The position numbers were made by a program, and so were the translations under genes. Positions 13,501-24,453 of a DNA stretch of 64,000 nt are shown here, one piece after another. The notes under the pieces were generated by a model that was not told the DNA's origin, did not search any database, and was given only the letters and a program-made list of their open reading frames with translations. Source of the DNA: Zychaea mexicana. Its lineage: Eukaryota > Mucoromycota > Mucoromycetes > Mucorales > Lichtheimiaceae. Position 1 is the first letter of the stretch. Each line of letters opens with the position of its first letter. The stretch is taken from contig NW_026516846.1 of the NCBI RefSeq assembly GCF_025766255.1, positions 1 through 64,000 of the forward strand. The letters run 5' to 3'.

Positions 13501-13882
13501 TAGAGGAGGACGTGAGCCAGAAGTTTGTCTGATGACTTGATTGCTAACATACTACGCTTGTCACAAACATATGCTTCAAACAAGCGTTTCGATGAACTCA
13601 CATAATGATTTTGGTCGCCGGTGAATACTTTGATTGTGTTTGACGTAATGCTACGATCGCATAACCTAAGTAGATGTATCGACTTTAATGGAAAAGTTCC
13701 TCCTAATAGCAAGGTGTTCAGCAGTGACAAACTTTTTTTTACCATTGTTCGATAATATAGATCTGGTACCCGACCAAGTAGGTTTCTTCCTCAATGACAC
13801 CAAGACCACACGATTCGGCAAGCTGGAGCGTTTTTTTCCGTTCAACAAAAACAAACTGTTTTCCGTCGTGCATCATTGTCAT
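10512..13882 (-). CDS. STB6/STB2-like protein with C-terminal coiled coil
   Basis: Nine minus-strand exons: 13882-13743, 13665-13602, 13491-13390, 13295-13123, 13055-12842, 12575-12516, 12411-12288, 12209-11582, 11493-10512. Every junction is GT/AG with matching phase, giving 828 residues. Residues 1 to about 300 resemble the N-terminal domain of yeast Stb6/Stb2, proteins found as Sin3 binders: a GYQIYIIEQW segment, TIKVFTGDQNHYIKVCVI, LGEIMLTDPSELPFDMDMV and VPDGDY. The middle is low-complexity (Gly/Ser, then a Pro run near 11760-11815). Residues about 665-790 form a strong coiled coil (FEKLQRQHATLHQAYEQL onward) followed by IITTMLIIGNYFDYYWRK-like hydrophobic residues near the end. The family name rests on recalled motif order; the biochemical role is unknown. 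The start at 13882 is the first of three clustered Met codons (MTMMHDG). Confidence 0.7.
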
Positions 13883-14094
13883 TTCAAGGGCATTGTATAT
13901 GTATATTAGATAATACGGACCCTTCCACAACACTCCTTATCTTTCTTTTTTAAGGTCGCGACGAAAAAAAAAAGCAAAGGAAGAGAAAGAGAGACAATAA
14001 TTAAAGGTTCCTGCAAGAAGAACGAGGCGACTTGATTCCAAAGAACTCGGAGTTGGTGTTTCTCCCTTTCTTTCTTCTCACCACAAAAAAAGAC
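13883..14094. promoter_or_regulatory. shared divergent promoter region
   Basis: Only 212 bases separate the start codons of the STB6-like gene (minus) and the SRP receptor beta gene (plus). The stretch contains an A-rich run near 13965-13975 and pyrimidine-rich sequence just before the right-hand ATG. No TATA box or named site can be assigned with confidence; the call rests on gene arrangement. Confidence 0.5.
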
Positions 14095-15110
14095 ATGCTT
14101 GATCAAGTGAACATCATACCCATCACAGTAGTTGCAGCTGCTGTTCTTTTAATATTAACAGGTTTAGTTCAATAACAACTTCTTCACCATTACTCCAGTA
14201 AGTGTGACATGCGTCTAATTACCTTTCCCAAATGCAGTTTTGGTTGGCTTTGTGTTTAAACGAAAATCATCTAAAACGACCATCCTGTTACTTGGAGCAA
14301 CTGATGCTGGCAAAACAGCTTTATATACTCGAGTAAGTATTACATTGTACCCCGCACAACACTTGGCGACCAAAAGAAAAGGCGAGAGTTGTATTTAACA
14401 GTATTGCTATTTTATAATAGTTGCGGTTTGGTAAAAAAGCACAAACTGTCACTTCGATGAAGGAAAACGAAGGATTGCTTACTCTTGAGAATAAGGTTCG
14501 TATCACGAGAGAGGAATTAGGCACACAAAGCATTTTGGGTGGTTATTTGCAAAACCTAAACAATATAGGATAGACATTTGATTTGGTGGATATGCCTGGC
14601 CATGAACGCGTCCGATTTCGATACGTTGATTATTTGCCTGTAGCACGGGCCATCGTCTTTGTCGTGGATAGCACGACTGTGGCACGTCAGATCCGGGTCG
14701 TTGGCGAGTACTTGTATAACGTGCTGGCGCAACAACAAGTTCAAAAAGAACGTATTCCCATCCTGATTGCTTGTAACAAGACCGATTTGATCACTGCCTT
14801 GCCTCAAGAAAAGATCCAAGAACGTCTTGAAGTTGAAATGTAAACGCCAAATTTGTCGAGAAAGGAAACATTGCCTGAATGGGAGAGCTAATATATCGAA
14901 ACAATTTGTAATAGTAATCGGTTGCGAAGCACACGTACGGCTGCTGTTGAACAACAGGAGACGAGCTTGGACGATGAGCAAGAAGCTTACTTGGGTTATG
15001 AAGGAGAGAAGTTCAAGTTCGAACATTTGGATAATGATGTGCAGTTTGAAACGTGCTCGGTAGAAAAGGATGCGTTGGATAAGGTTGTGGATTGGATCAT
15101 ACACATTTAA
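14095..15110 (+). CDS. signal recognition particle receptor subunit beta
   Basis: Five exons: 14095-14161, 14238-14332, 14421-14495, 14574-14839, 14915-15110; 232 residues. A hydrophobic N-terminal anchor (ITVVAAAVLLILTVLVGFVF) is followed by a small GTPase domain with GATDAGKTAL (P-loop), DMPGHERVR (G3), and NKTD (G4). The last exon restores EINRLRSTRTAA, a stretch typical of SRP receptor beta. The protein anchors SRP receptor alpha at the ER membrane for cotranslational targeting. The reading frame would stop at 14842 without the last intron. Length and domain order are normal for the family. The gene shares a short divergent promoter with the STB6-like gene and is convergent with the sugar symporter. 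Confidence 0.9.
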
Positions 15111-15320
15111 AAAGTAGTAGGAGACCGAGACCTTCTCTTGTATATAATATAATAACGCTTTGATATATGTGATTTGGTTTCTTATTTATTATTAATATGC
15201 AACAAAAAGAGAAGAATTGGTATATATAGTGCCAAAGTTTCAGTGATTTTGTGTATTGTAAACATCACTGACTGTATGCGTGTAAAACTAAACAAAAAGG
15301 AGAATGAAAGTGTACAAGAT

Positions 15321-17636
15321 CTACTTGACACGAACAACAAATCGGCTGAATGCAGCAGCAATTAATGCCATCATACCACCAAACGCCAACACAGGCGCAA
15401 CACTCGACGAGTCTTGTTTACCACCGTTCTCGGGATCCAATGCATCGGCTGCTGCGAAAATAAACGCGGCAATGATAGCCACGGCGAACTGGGGAAACAC
15501 GATATACATGTTGTGAACACCTAATATCATGCCTGCATCAAAATCCTCCTGCTGATCCTCCATTCTTGCTGGCGATGAAGATGACGACGATCCTGTAAGA
15601 GAAGCGGTGACGCCATCGACGAATTGGGCTTTCTGACGTTGTTCATCTTCGTAACTGACGAATTCACCCACCAATGAGAACGGGACCCAAAGAACAATGG
15701 CCCATGGAATGCCCATGACGGCCAACACGACCGTGGCTCCAGCAACCGAGTCGACAAACCAAGCGGACAGAAGCGCACCAGCTACGACCAAGTGCGATGC
15801 CGTGTAGACGTTGGTTAGTGAGAACCAGCGGATGGCCTTTTCGTATCGTGAAACGAACGCAGGAATCACAACGCCGGCAATGACGGAAACAATAGAGTAG
15901 CACAATAAGGCAAAGGAGCCTGCACGCGTACCATCCGCCCAATTATCATCGGTGCCTTTGTTGGATGGATGCGTGCTGAAATAAATGTCGGATACCCATT
16001 GCGTGCTATGAAAAGTGATACGCCACTGTTGTTAGCACACACTTTCGCTCCCGGTCTCATAACAGCCATCAGCTGCAACGTATTTGCTTGTACCTGTAGA
16101 ACAGAAATGGGAACCAACCCATCCATGCAAAGAATTGGGTATTACAAAGAGTCTGCACAGGCCGAGGCAACCAGCGGAATGCTCGCCAGATGTAAACAAA
16201 TGTGCTGTACCACGGTCTGATCGAAAAACAAAAAAGACATGAACATGATGTCATCATAGTATATACTGTAGATACGACTTACTGGTTATCTTCATCGTCA
16301 GCTCGGTCGAGTTTCTTTTCATGAGTTGTAACACAGGTGATGCCGAGTGTTGCACAAAAGACAACAATAGCGACGGCGCAGAAAACTTTGATCTGCGAAT
16401 CGCCCAGCCAAGGTAAGAGTTTAACAAGATCGACGAATCCAACAAAATAGCCAATCACCATGGAAGAATTGCACATGCGTGCACTCCATGCATTTGCTTC
16501 GTCTTGTTGCCACAGCGGTGGAATATCCAAAATCAATGCTCGACAGATGGCCTGTACAGCGTTCAGCGTGAAATCCAGAAAGTAAAATGCTGCAACAGCT
16601 ACAACAATAGCATAGGTACGCGACTAGATGATCAAGCTCGTCAGTTGTCCCGCCCTTAAAAAGTACATGTTAGTAGAAAAGAAAGAAGAATACTTTACTG
16701 CTTGGCCGACGATATCCAAATCTTGTTCATCGTCACCGTACTGCAATCGGACAATGACATGCGCGATCTCGCGTGCGTAGGCTACACCAATCATTGAAAA
16801 GCAGGTCAGCAGACCGGCAATGACAATAAACGGTCGGCGTTTTCCGAATCGTGATGTGCATTTGTCGCTAAAAGCGCCAATCAGCTACATAAAACATATC
16901 AGGATCACCATGTATATTTGTTGTTGTTGCTCTTGCTATTTGCCTATCTCTCTCCTGATCATTCTATGCTGCCCTCCACTCTTGGTTACTATAAACGTGA
17001 TAGCGATATATTTACCGGTTGGACCAATAGACCGGATAGTGGACCGGCAATCCAGACAAGTGCCGTAAGCTCCTTTGATAAATTCAGTGACAAGAGATAT
17101 GGCGTACCATAGCTACGGATAATCAATGGTGATAAGTAATCCACGTTTCTACAATTCATCACTCTGCTTCTGAGCAATATTCTAGAGAGGGATAACCTAC
17201 GAGAGCTCGACAGTCCCTACAGCGATGATTTCATGTGTTAAAGTCCACACTTACTTCTCTTTGAAACAAGTAGTAAAAACTAAAAAGGAGTCTAAAACTT
17301 ACAGGTAAACTGAACACCAGCCATACATATGGTAAGACCCAGAAGCCTGCGCAAATCGAGGCCAGGATCGGATAATGTCAATGGTTCATGGATGGACGAT
17401 GCAGCAGACGAACGAACATAGCCAGGTGACTGACCAGCACTGTTATAGGTAGATGCATCAAAAGAAGAGCGTCGACGTTTATACTTTGGACGACTAACGG
17501 GTGGTCTTGGCGTAGTACTATAGTGCTGATTACCACCGCCACCGCCACCACTACCAAGAAGTGGGGTTTTCTGATCAGCAGCTGCGTTCGACGTGTTGCT
17601 GTTCTTGTTGTTGCTGTTATTGGTTCCAGCGACCAT
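15321..17636 (-). CDS. Sut1-type sucrose/alpha-glucoside:H+ symporter (GPH/MFS)
   Basis: Seven minus-strand exons: 17636-17303, 17216-17201, 17112-17016, 16884-16699, 16623-16283, 16216-16094, 16005-15321; 593 residues. Exon 2 is only 16 bases, yet it supplies the codons for WTVELS and its phases agree on both sides. A Ser/Gly/Asn-rich cytosolic N-terminus (about 100 residues) precedes twelve predicted membrane segments. Family marks include LSYGTPYLLSLNLS, WIAGPLSGLLVQP followed by GAFSD, and RFGKRRPFIVIAG, the last being the loop motif of plant SUT and S. pombe Sut1 transporters. It should import a disaccharide with protons across the plasma membrane; the exact sugar cannot be read from sequence. 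Polypyrimidine and A-rich sequence lies upstream to about 17880. Confidence 0.85.
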
Positions 17637-19740
17637 TATTGAAGTCGAGGTAAAAAGAAGCGAAGATGGTGATGTATGTTGGAAGAAGTATAGATGTGAG
17701 AAGATAGAAAGGAAGAAAGTATTACAAAAAATGTTGTGTACGCGAAGGTATTAAACGGGTGAGAGAGGAAGAAGCAAAAGAAAGTGAAAGAAGAGCGGAA
17801 AGAAATCCTAAAGTCAGCAGAGAAGTGTGCGAGTAGCAGTCCAGCCTCCCAGTTTACCATGTCCTCTCTTTTTATACAGAAATTTTGCGTTTATTACTGA
17901 TCGAGTCATATGACCCTTTTGTTTTTGTTTCTGCCCTCAAGGGAAAATTGACATGTAAGCTTTTTCAAGGGGGCTCGCACCCATCATCCATCATCACCGA
18001 CTTTGGCTTTCCATCAATTGTAATTGGTACGCATCCTGAATGTTTACAATGTCCCATTCCAGGAACATATGCTGCTTCTCCATGACGATGATTCCGGTAT
18101 CCGATTGTTGCTATTGCAACCACTTTGATGCAAGTATGTGCTGCCCACCACCCAGGCACTTATTCTTAGCTCAGCAAGATGCTCTTCCTGTATACAGATT
18201 CAGCAGAGGAGATGATGATGCAAGATGGACCCTCAGATCATACAAAACAGTGTCTGTTTGGGAAAATGTCCTGTCGGATTAAAGCTTTCGTCATATTGGA
18301 TCTGTCTTTTGTTTGTGTGTCGCGCTCTGTAGGCAACGACGGTTCATCTTGACCAACGCAGTAACCGTACATGTTACCATGGCGACACATCAAAGGAGAG
18401 GGTACGGGGCATGGTTCTCTTTTGTATTGTGCTGGAAATCAGCTGTGCCTGCATAGCATCACCATTCCCGTGAACACGACAGCATCCAACGGGATTTCAC
18501 TCCGGGGAGCCTTTTACGTCAAGTGATGATCACGCTTTTTTAAATGGCGAGAGAAGCGGCGTCATGTCAAAAGCGTATCTAAATTGGGTGTTAATCGATG
18601 AGAAGAACAGGGACGAGACAGACACGTAGAGTGCTGTGGTAATGGTAATATGACATGACATGCCGTACACGTATTATTGTTTATCATAAACAAAAAGAGG
18701 AGGTTAGAAAGAAAACTTCTGTGCGCGTCATTTGTTAGCATGTGGCTGCGCGAACCATACTGTATTGATGCACTAAAATCAAGGAACCACCTCTCTCCTC
18801 TCTCCTCCCCTCCCCCGTCTCACATGCAGTTGTTTTGCATCAAAATTGGACAGACTATTAGCAAGTAGCAGTAGGGATCACTGTGATTTTCCCCTGTACA
18901 AGCAACTCAGCTACTCTTTTCTTATGATGATTATCGCGAAACACTAGTTCCGGACGAACAGCGTAAATAGACCAGTGAATGCTCACACTTGGAAGACGAG
19001 GTCAGTGCTTTCATGAAAAAATCATAGTAGGGTATCATGCTGGATGCCTACTAGCTACCACAGCATATACGGTGATCCCTCAGGGTAGATCCTCAAATTG
19101 TGATAGCAGAATCTTGTTGCTGCTGTTACAATGGTTGTATGCAGTTTAATCAATGTTGGCTGACAAACTGCGAGTACATATTACAGTACTCGCATATTGA
19201 CATGCAATTACTTCAGTATGTATGTAGAGCAAACTACGCATCAAACCATCCATTCGCTGTAGCAGATCGTGCAAAAGAGAACAGATCAAGGCACCAAAAG
19301 GGATGAAGACTAGTGAAAATCAAGATTAATCGCCGTGAAGAGCAGACCTCTTTGATGGTCGGGTAAGGGAAAGAGTTACGGTACCCGCTTCAATGACCAC
19401 GACGCGTATAGTAGAATGTGTAATAGAAGAACCAAAGTAGCTATCATAAACTCAGACAGACAGTGCAAAGACGCAGTGTGTTCACATGAGATGTAGAACC
19501 TTCAACGTGGTTGTTTCACAGAACGAACCCATTTTGGAAAAACCTGTGAGAACGTCATTGCGACAAAATCTTCCTGTACTTCCATTGTCCCGCTGTGTCC
19601 CCCCCTTACGCTTTCAGTCTCTCTTTCTTTTTTCTCCCACTTTCTCTTCCGCTCAGTCCCTTCTACTGTTATTGTTGCTAAGCAAAAACCCCGTAAACTT
19701 CCTTTTTCTTTGTTTATCGCAGCTCTCTCACAAAACAACT
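17637..19740. other. intergenic region between two divergent genes
   Basis: About 2.1 kb upstream of both the symporter (minus) and the arrestin (plus). Open frames are short and lack splice logic or known motifs. The 120 bases before the arrestin start (19600-19740) are strongly pyrimidine-rich with a CAAAACAACT context at the ATG, as expected for a fungal leader. No regulatory site is assigned. Confidence 0.4.
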
Positions 19741-21870
19741 ATGAACATCTTGGACCCTGCAGTACCCAGCGTGAACTACTTGGATGTACCCGGGACCTCC
19801 AGCTCTTCCTCACAAAATAACCCGACCGCGAGTACAAGCACTGGCAATTCGTCTTCCAGCGAACGTAACCACAACAGCAATAACCATAGCTCGTCGTCAA
19901 GACGTCGCTCACGAGGTCTATCCCTGAGTTTGGTGGATATTGTTTCATCCACCACCTCACGTAACAAACGAAACAGCACATCGTCAAACCATAGCGCTGC
20001 CCCTTCAGATTCCGCTTCGTCATCCTCTTCACCGCCCACCAGCAGCAGTAATACTACAGCAACAGCAGCAGCAGCACAACCACCGACGACCACCACCACC
20101 ACCACCACCAATAATGGCAGCAGTAGTAACAATGCACAACAACAACTTTCACCACCTCCTTGCATCACCAAGCCAAGTGAACTGACAATTGAAATTGACG
20201 GTGGCCAGCAACTGATAATTCGACCCAACCGAATTATGCGAGGTACGTAAAAGAGTAATAACAAACGCCCACGTGGTATTTCCCATGCCAAGCCAAAAAG
20301 AAACTCATGCAACATATGAAATGATGGTCATAGGTACTGTGGTTTTAAAAGCTACACGCGCAATCCATGCTACGCAAATCCGAGTCAAGGTATTATATGG
20401 GAAGGGAACAGGGCCAGCAGAATTTAAACTATACACATAGTAGCTGTGTGTGAAATAAGAACTAGGGGTATTAATAGCCGATATTATAGTTTCGGGCGGA
20501 AGAGGTGGCGACGGTCCGAGTGCGAGAAGCCACACTGGAAAGTAAGTTTGAAAGGATCGACCAATTAAAACGGACTTACTTTAATGTCGATACCAAAGTA
20601 TGGGGCAACGATGCAAGTGGTAAGATCCTACAATTTGTTAGTGTAGTGTGACTCTATCAGAGGAACAACAACAATAGCAATAACAAATGCTATCATAGCC
20701 TTTTCGATAAAGACATGGGATACTCTGGAACCAGGAGAACACTGCTTCCCGTTTGCGCTCAAGGTAGTTTACAACTTATCGATGTTAATAGAACTCTTGC
20801 CAAAAACGGTCAATTGAAAGAAGCGCATGTAGTTTCCCAACGTCAACTTTCCGCCATCGGTGGATGACCCGCTTGGGTTTTCGATTCATTATATCTGGTC
20901 GGCCCATGTGGATGGTGCAGGATTCCATCCGGGGCTTCGCAGCCGAGACTATGTCCTGCCTTATCGTCCCATCATCTGCGCCCCGCCAGCCCAGGAATGG
21001 ACTGTCAGCGAAACGTTGTACAAATCTGACAAAAGGGTCCCCATGGCCCGAGTCGTTGCCATGTTGCCTCAACACGTCTTTTGCCCAGGTAAGCCAACTT
21101 TATCTGCAACAGCAGTAGATGCACATAGACCATACTCATTGGTATCATTGCTATTATCGTACGATATAACAATAGATGAACCATTTCAAATGCATCTACA
21201 CGTCGAATGCATCCCTCGCGACCTGATTGTCGTTTACGCCATGATTTCATTAGAAAAGCACTATGAAGGCAAACTCCAGCTCCAACAAGGAACAGCCTAC
21301 AAATCCGCCTCGCGAAACATCTTTCGAAGCAGTTTAAGCGTCACAGGCAACGACGGAACCGTCTCAATGCCAATCCGGTTCCAGATGCCTACACGGCTCG
21401 TCAGCCCATCGTTTGCATCCAAAAACATCCGCGTGTATTATACCCTAACGTTCCACATCGAATGTGAAAGTGCCGGTAATGCTCTGATCAACAGCATGAA
21501 GCGACCCAAGTGGACAGGCCAGTTCTCGATACCTATGGCTATCGCAAACTTACCTAACGATCACCTGCTTCGCATCCCCGAACTCACGAGTATTCAGTCG
21601 TATATGCACTCGAACGAGCCGCCTATGTTTTTTGATCCTTCCATGGACGAACCACTACCGCTCCACAATGGTTATGCCCATTCTGAAACGCTTATGACCA
21701 CCCCACCTCCGCAGTCACCACCGAATTATTTCAGTTTGACGAGTATGCCCCCTGCTCAGAATGAGCGAACTGAAAAGATGTCGTTTACGAGTAGGCTGAT
21801 CAGACCCGGATTTGCTCCGGAGTTGGGTGATCTGGCTACCATGGCTGAAGTCTATGACGATGACTGGTAG
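19741..21870 (+). CDS. alpha-arrestin (arrestin-related trafficking adaptor)
   Basis: Five exons: 19741-20242, 20334-20389, 20490-20619, 20699-20763, 20833-21870; 596 residues. Residues 1-150 are a Ser/Asn/Thr-rich tail, then the arrestin N-domain starts (LTIEIDGGQQLIIRPNRIMR, and GTVVLKATRAIHATQIRVKF across the first intron). Exons 3 to 5 give the rest of the N-domain (EPGEHCFPFALKFPN, DDPLGFSIHYIWSA) and the C-domain (FCPGKPTLSA, IRVYYTLTFHIECES). A PPNY motif at 21718-21729 fits PPxY recruitment of Rsp5/Nedd4-type ubiquitin ligases. The family steers ubiquitination and endocytosis of plasma-membrane transporters. An in-frame ATG at 19486 would add 85 residues, but they are pyrimidine-tract coded and unlike protein, so 19741 is preferred. 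Confidence 0.85.
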
Positions 21871-22293
21871 CACTATTGATAATACCTTACGATGAACAGT
21901 CTGTAAAAATAAAGCATTAGAAATGGAACAACACTTACAGACAACACATCGCAGAAGGGCTACGTATAAATCCAAATGAAAAATTGAGCTGAGCCGAATT
22001 ATCCGATTATGCCAGCGGGGAGAAGGGGTGATGGTTAAATAGAGCCACTGTAGATATACTTTTTTATTTATCTTAATCATTTCTTTACATATTACAGTAA
22101 CATCAAAAGTAGTTAGGAAGGCAGTATAGATCTTCTGCAAATTGCTGTTATCTCGTTTACAGGAGTAAGAAATAAACATGGTTGGAGGAGAGGATTAAAG
22201 AAGAGTATGGTGTATAGGTGATGGCGGCGGTAATAGTAAATAATATAATCTGAAAGCGAGTAGGCGGGGGGGGAGGAGGGGAGGAGGGGGTAT

Positions 22294-23694
22294 TTACTGC
22301 AAAGGTTCGAGCACAACATCATTCAACAAGTCGCGCATCTTTTCGAGATCCGGCTGCAAGATTTCTTCAGCCCGCTCAATATCGTCCGCCGAGACAATGA
22401 TATTGGCCGATTTGAACGTACTCAGATAAAGCAGATTGATATGTGCCTCCGTTGCCAGCGGATGCGAAATCGAGCGTACAATGCCACATCGGTCCAGATT
22501 GGTTCCTGCCAAATTCACCTGGATCACGCGCAACGGCACCGTGTCCTCGTCTTGGAACAATGCTTCTTCTTCGAACAGGTCCAAAATATGCTTGTCAGCC
22601 AACAAGGAGATCCCGTCACTTGTTGCCGTGTAAGAAAAGAATCGCTGCTGTTGTTGCTTTTCTTGGTTGTCATCGTCGTCATCGTCGTCATCACCATAAT
22701 CACCACCATCGTCGTTCGCACTAGACGATGATAACAGTTCGGGAAAAGACATGACTTTGAGCATCGTCGTAGACCAGCTGGATCGATAGTGTGGGTTCAA
22801 CCCAGCACAACGTAATTCGTTATCCAGAACGTTGCTTTCAATGTCTGATTCGTTGTTGTTGTTATCGGTGCCAGTAGTGGTAGCAGCATGCATCGACGAG
22901 GTGGTACTATCTGCAGCTGATGCCAATGATTCGGCAGATGCGTTGGACTGTTGAATTATTTGCAGCTGTTGCATGTTATGGTGGTACATGTCTAACGAAT
23001 CCTGATCGAATTCGAACCCGTGATCCAGTAACACCTGGACTGCTTGTCGCATCCGTCGCTCTTTAACCTGTTTTTTAGGCAACGTTAATCACCACCTAGT
23101 AGTAGCGCGTTTTTCGTGATAAAGGAGTGTGGGGATGGAGAGCACAACTTACAAGCACAAAGTCAGTTTGATAAGTTGACATGTAAAAGATCGAAAACTT
23201 GTGCTGGGCTAAGGGTTCCGATAAATCAGAGATACGTTTCCCGCTCGCACCTATATCATCATTTGATGGCGAAGGGGATGGAAAGGTTAATAAAAATAGA
23301 CAATAAGAGATCTAACGCGCCGTTTTTGCTACTAGTCATGAACCGATACACACCTTGCCCTCCAGCATCGTCTACTTGGAGTACGCGAAAAATGTCTGGC
23401 GAAATGCCCATATCAGGACACGATGTCAAGAACGGGAGAAAGCCCTGGTCAATGATCGACACGTTCGCGGCAACCGATATCTCGTATGAGTTTTCAGTGA
23501 ACGAGAAAAAGTAGTCTGGGCTACGTTTGTTTGAACAGAGAGTGAGTACACAAAGCGTGGGAGAGCGAGGGGGGGGACATTTACTTTTTAATGTCGTCAA
23601 AGAAACATGACTTGACAATGGCATGGGTTACATGAGGCAGGTGCGACTGAGGGAAATGAAGCAGCTTGAGACGAGCGGGAAGAATGGTGATCAT
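22294..23694 (-). CDS. CASTOR/GATSL-like ACT-domain protein
   Basis: Four minus-strand exons: 23694-23585, 23520-23354, 23250-23153, 23067-22294; 382 residues. The N-terminus (MITILPARLKLLHFP) and the segments FFSFTENSYEISV, then HKFSIFYMSTYQTDFVLVKE, follow the order seen in animal CASTOR1/GATSL proteins, where similar stretches form the first ACT pair. The C-terminal half has a second ACT-like region (LRVIQVNLAGTNLDRCGIVR, INLLYLSTFKSANIIV) after a long Ser/Asp-rich insertion. CASTOR1 senses arginine for TORC1 through GATOR2. Whether this fungal protein binds an amino acid is unknown. The insertion between the two ACT halves (about residues 155-270) is far longer than in animals. ATG 23694 matches the family start. 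Confidence 0.72.
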
Positions 23695-24222
23695 AATTTT
23701 CAAGTGAGTGCAAACAAATAGAACAGTGGCATAAAGGAGGAGAAAGAAAGAGAGAAAGAGAGAGAGTATATGCAAACACAAGGAAAACGAAAATGAGAAA
23801 GGGCGCGGGTCTTCTTCTACATATTCTCTCTCTCTCGTTTTACACACACAAAAAAAAAGCTTAAAAAATTATTCTGGCAATGCGTAAACTCAACTGATAA
23901 GATTACGTCGGGTGTTTGGTTGTCGTGTATGTCGTTCTCGTCCAAGATCTTTATTGATCTGCAGGAGAGGGCATTTGCGCCTGTCAACGTATTGTTTGTT
24001 TTGGTACAAACACGCAGCACGGTAGAACAGGCAGCAATAAGTCCCTACACCGGCAATGCTAATGCACCTTTGTGTTTCCAGAAAATGCCAGGGCAGACCG
24101 AGAAACAGGTTGCCTTTCTGGAACCCCTCCATCACCCCGCATTTACGCCTCCGCACGTCCCCGAACACGGATGATGTATGACTCCCAAAGCAGATTTAAT
24201 TGTTATGCTTCTATGAGTTTAT

Positions 24223-24239
24223 GTTGTGTGTGTGTGTGT
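24223..24239. repeat. (TG)8 microsatellite
   Basis: A short pure TG tract between the lipase stop and the CASTOR-like gene's upstream region. The 760 bases between these two genes hold no gene I can support; a TC/AG-rich segment also lies at 23740-23840. Confidence 0.7.
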
Positions 24240-24453
24240 CTTGGTTAATGAGATATACAATCCAATAAGCGCGGGGTTAAAGACGGAGGATGGTATCCTT
24301 GTTGATAGTAGTATGCGAGTAAGTAGAAATGAGTAATATAGTATGTAAATAAGAGATAATCGAGATGGAAGAAAGCTTAAACAAATGTTACACCAAACCA
24401 GGCAAGGATCTTTTCAGCTGGTACACTCCCGACCCTCCCGCGACAATTGTCTT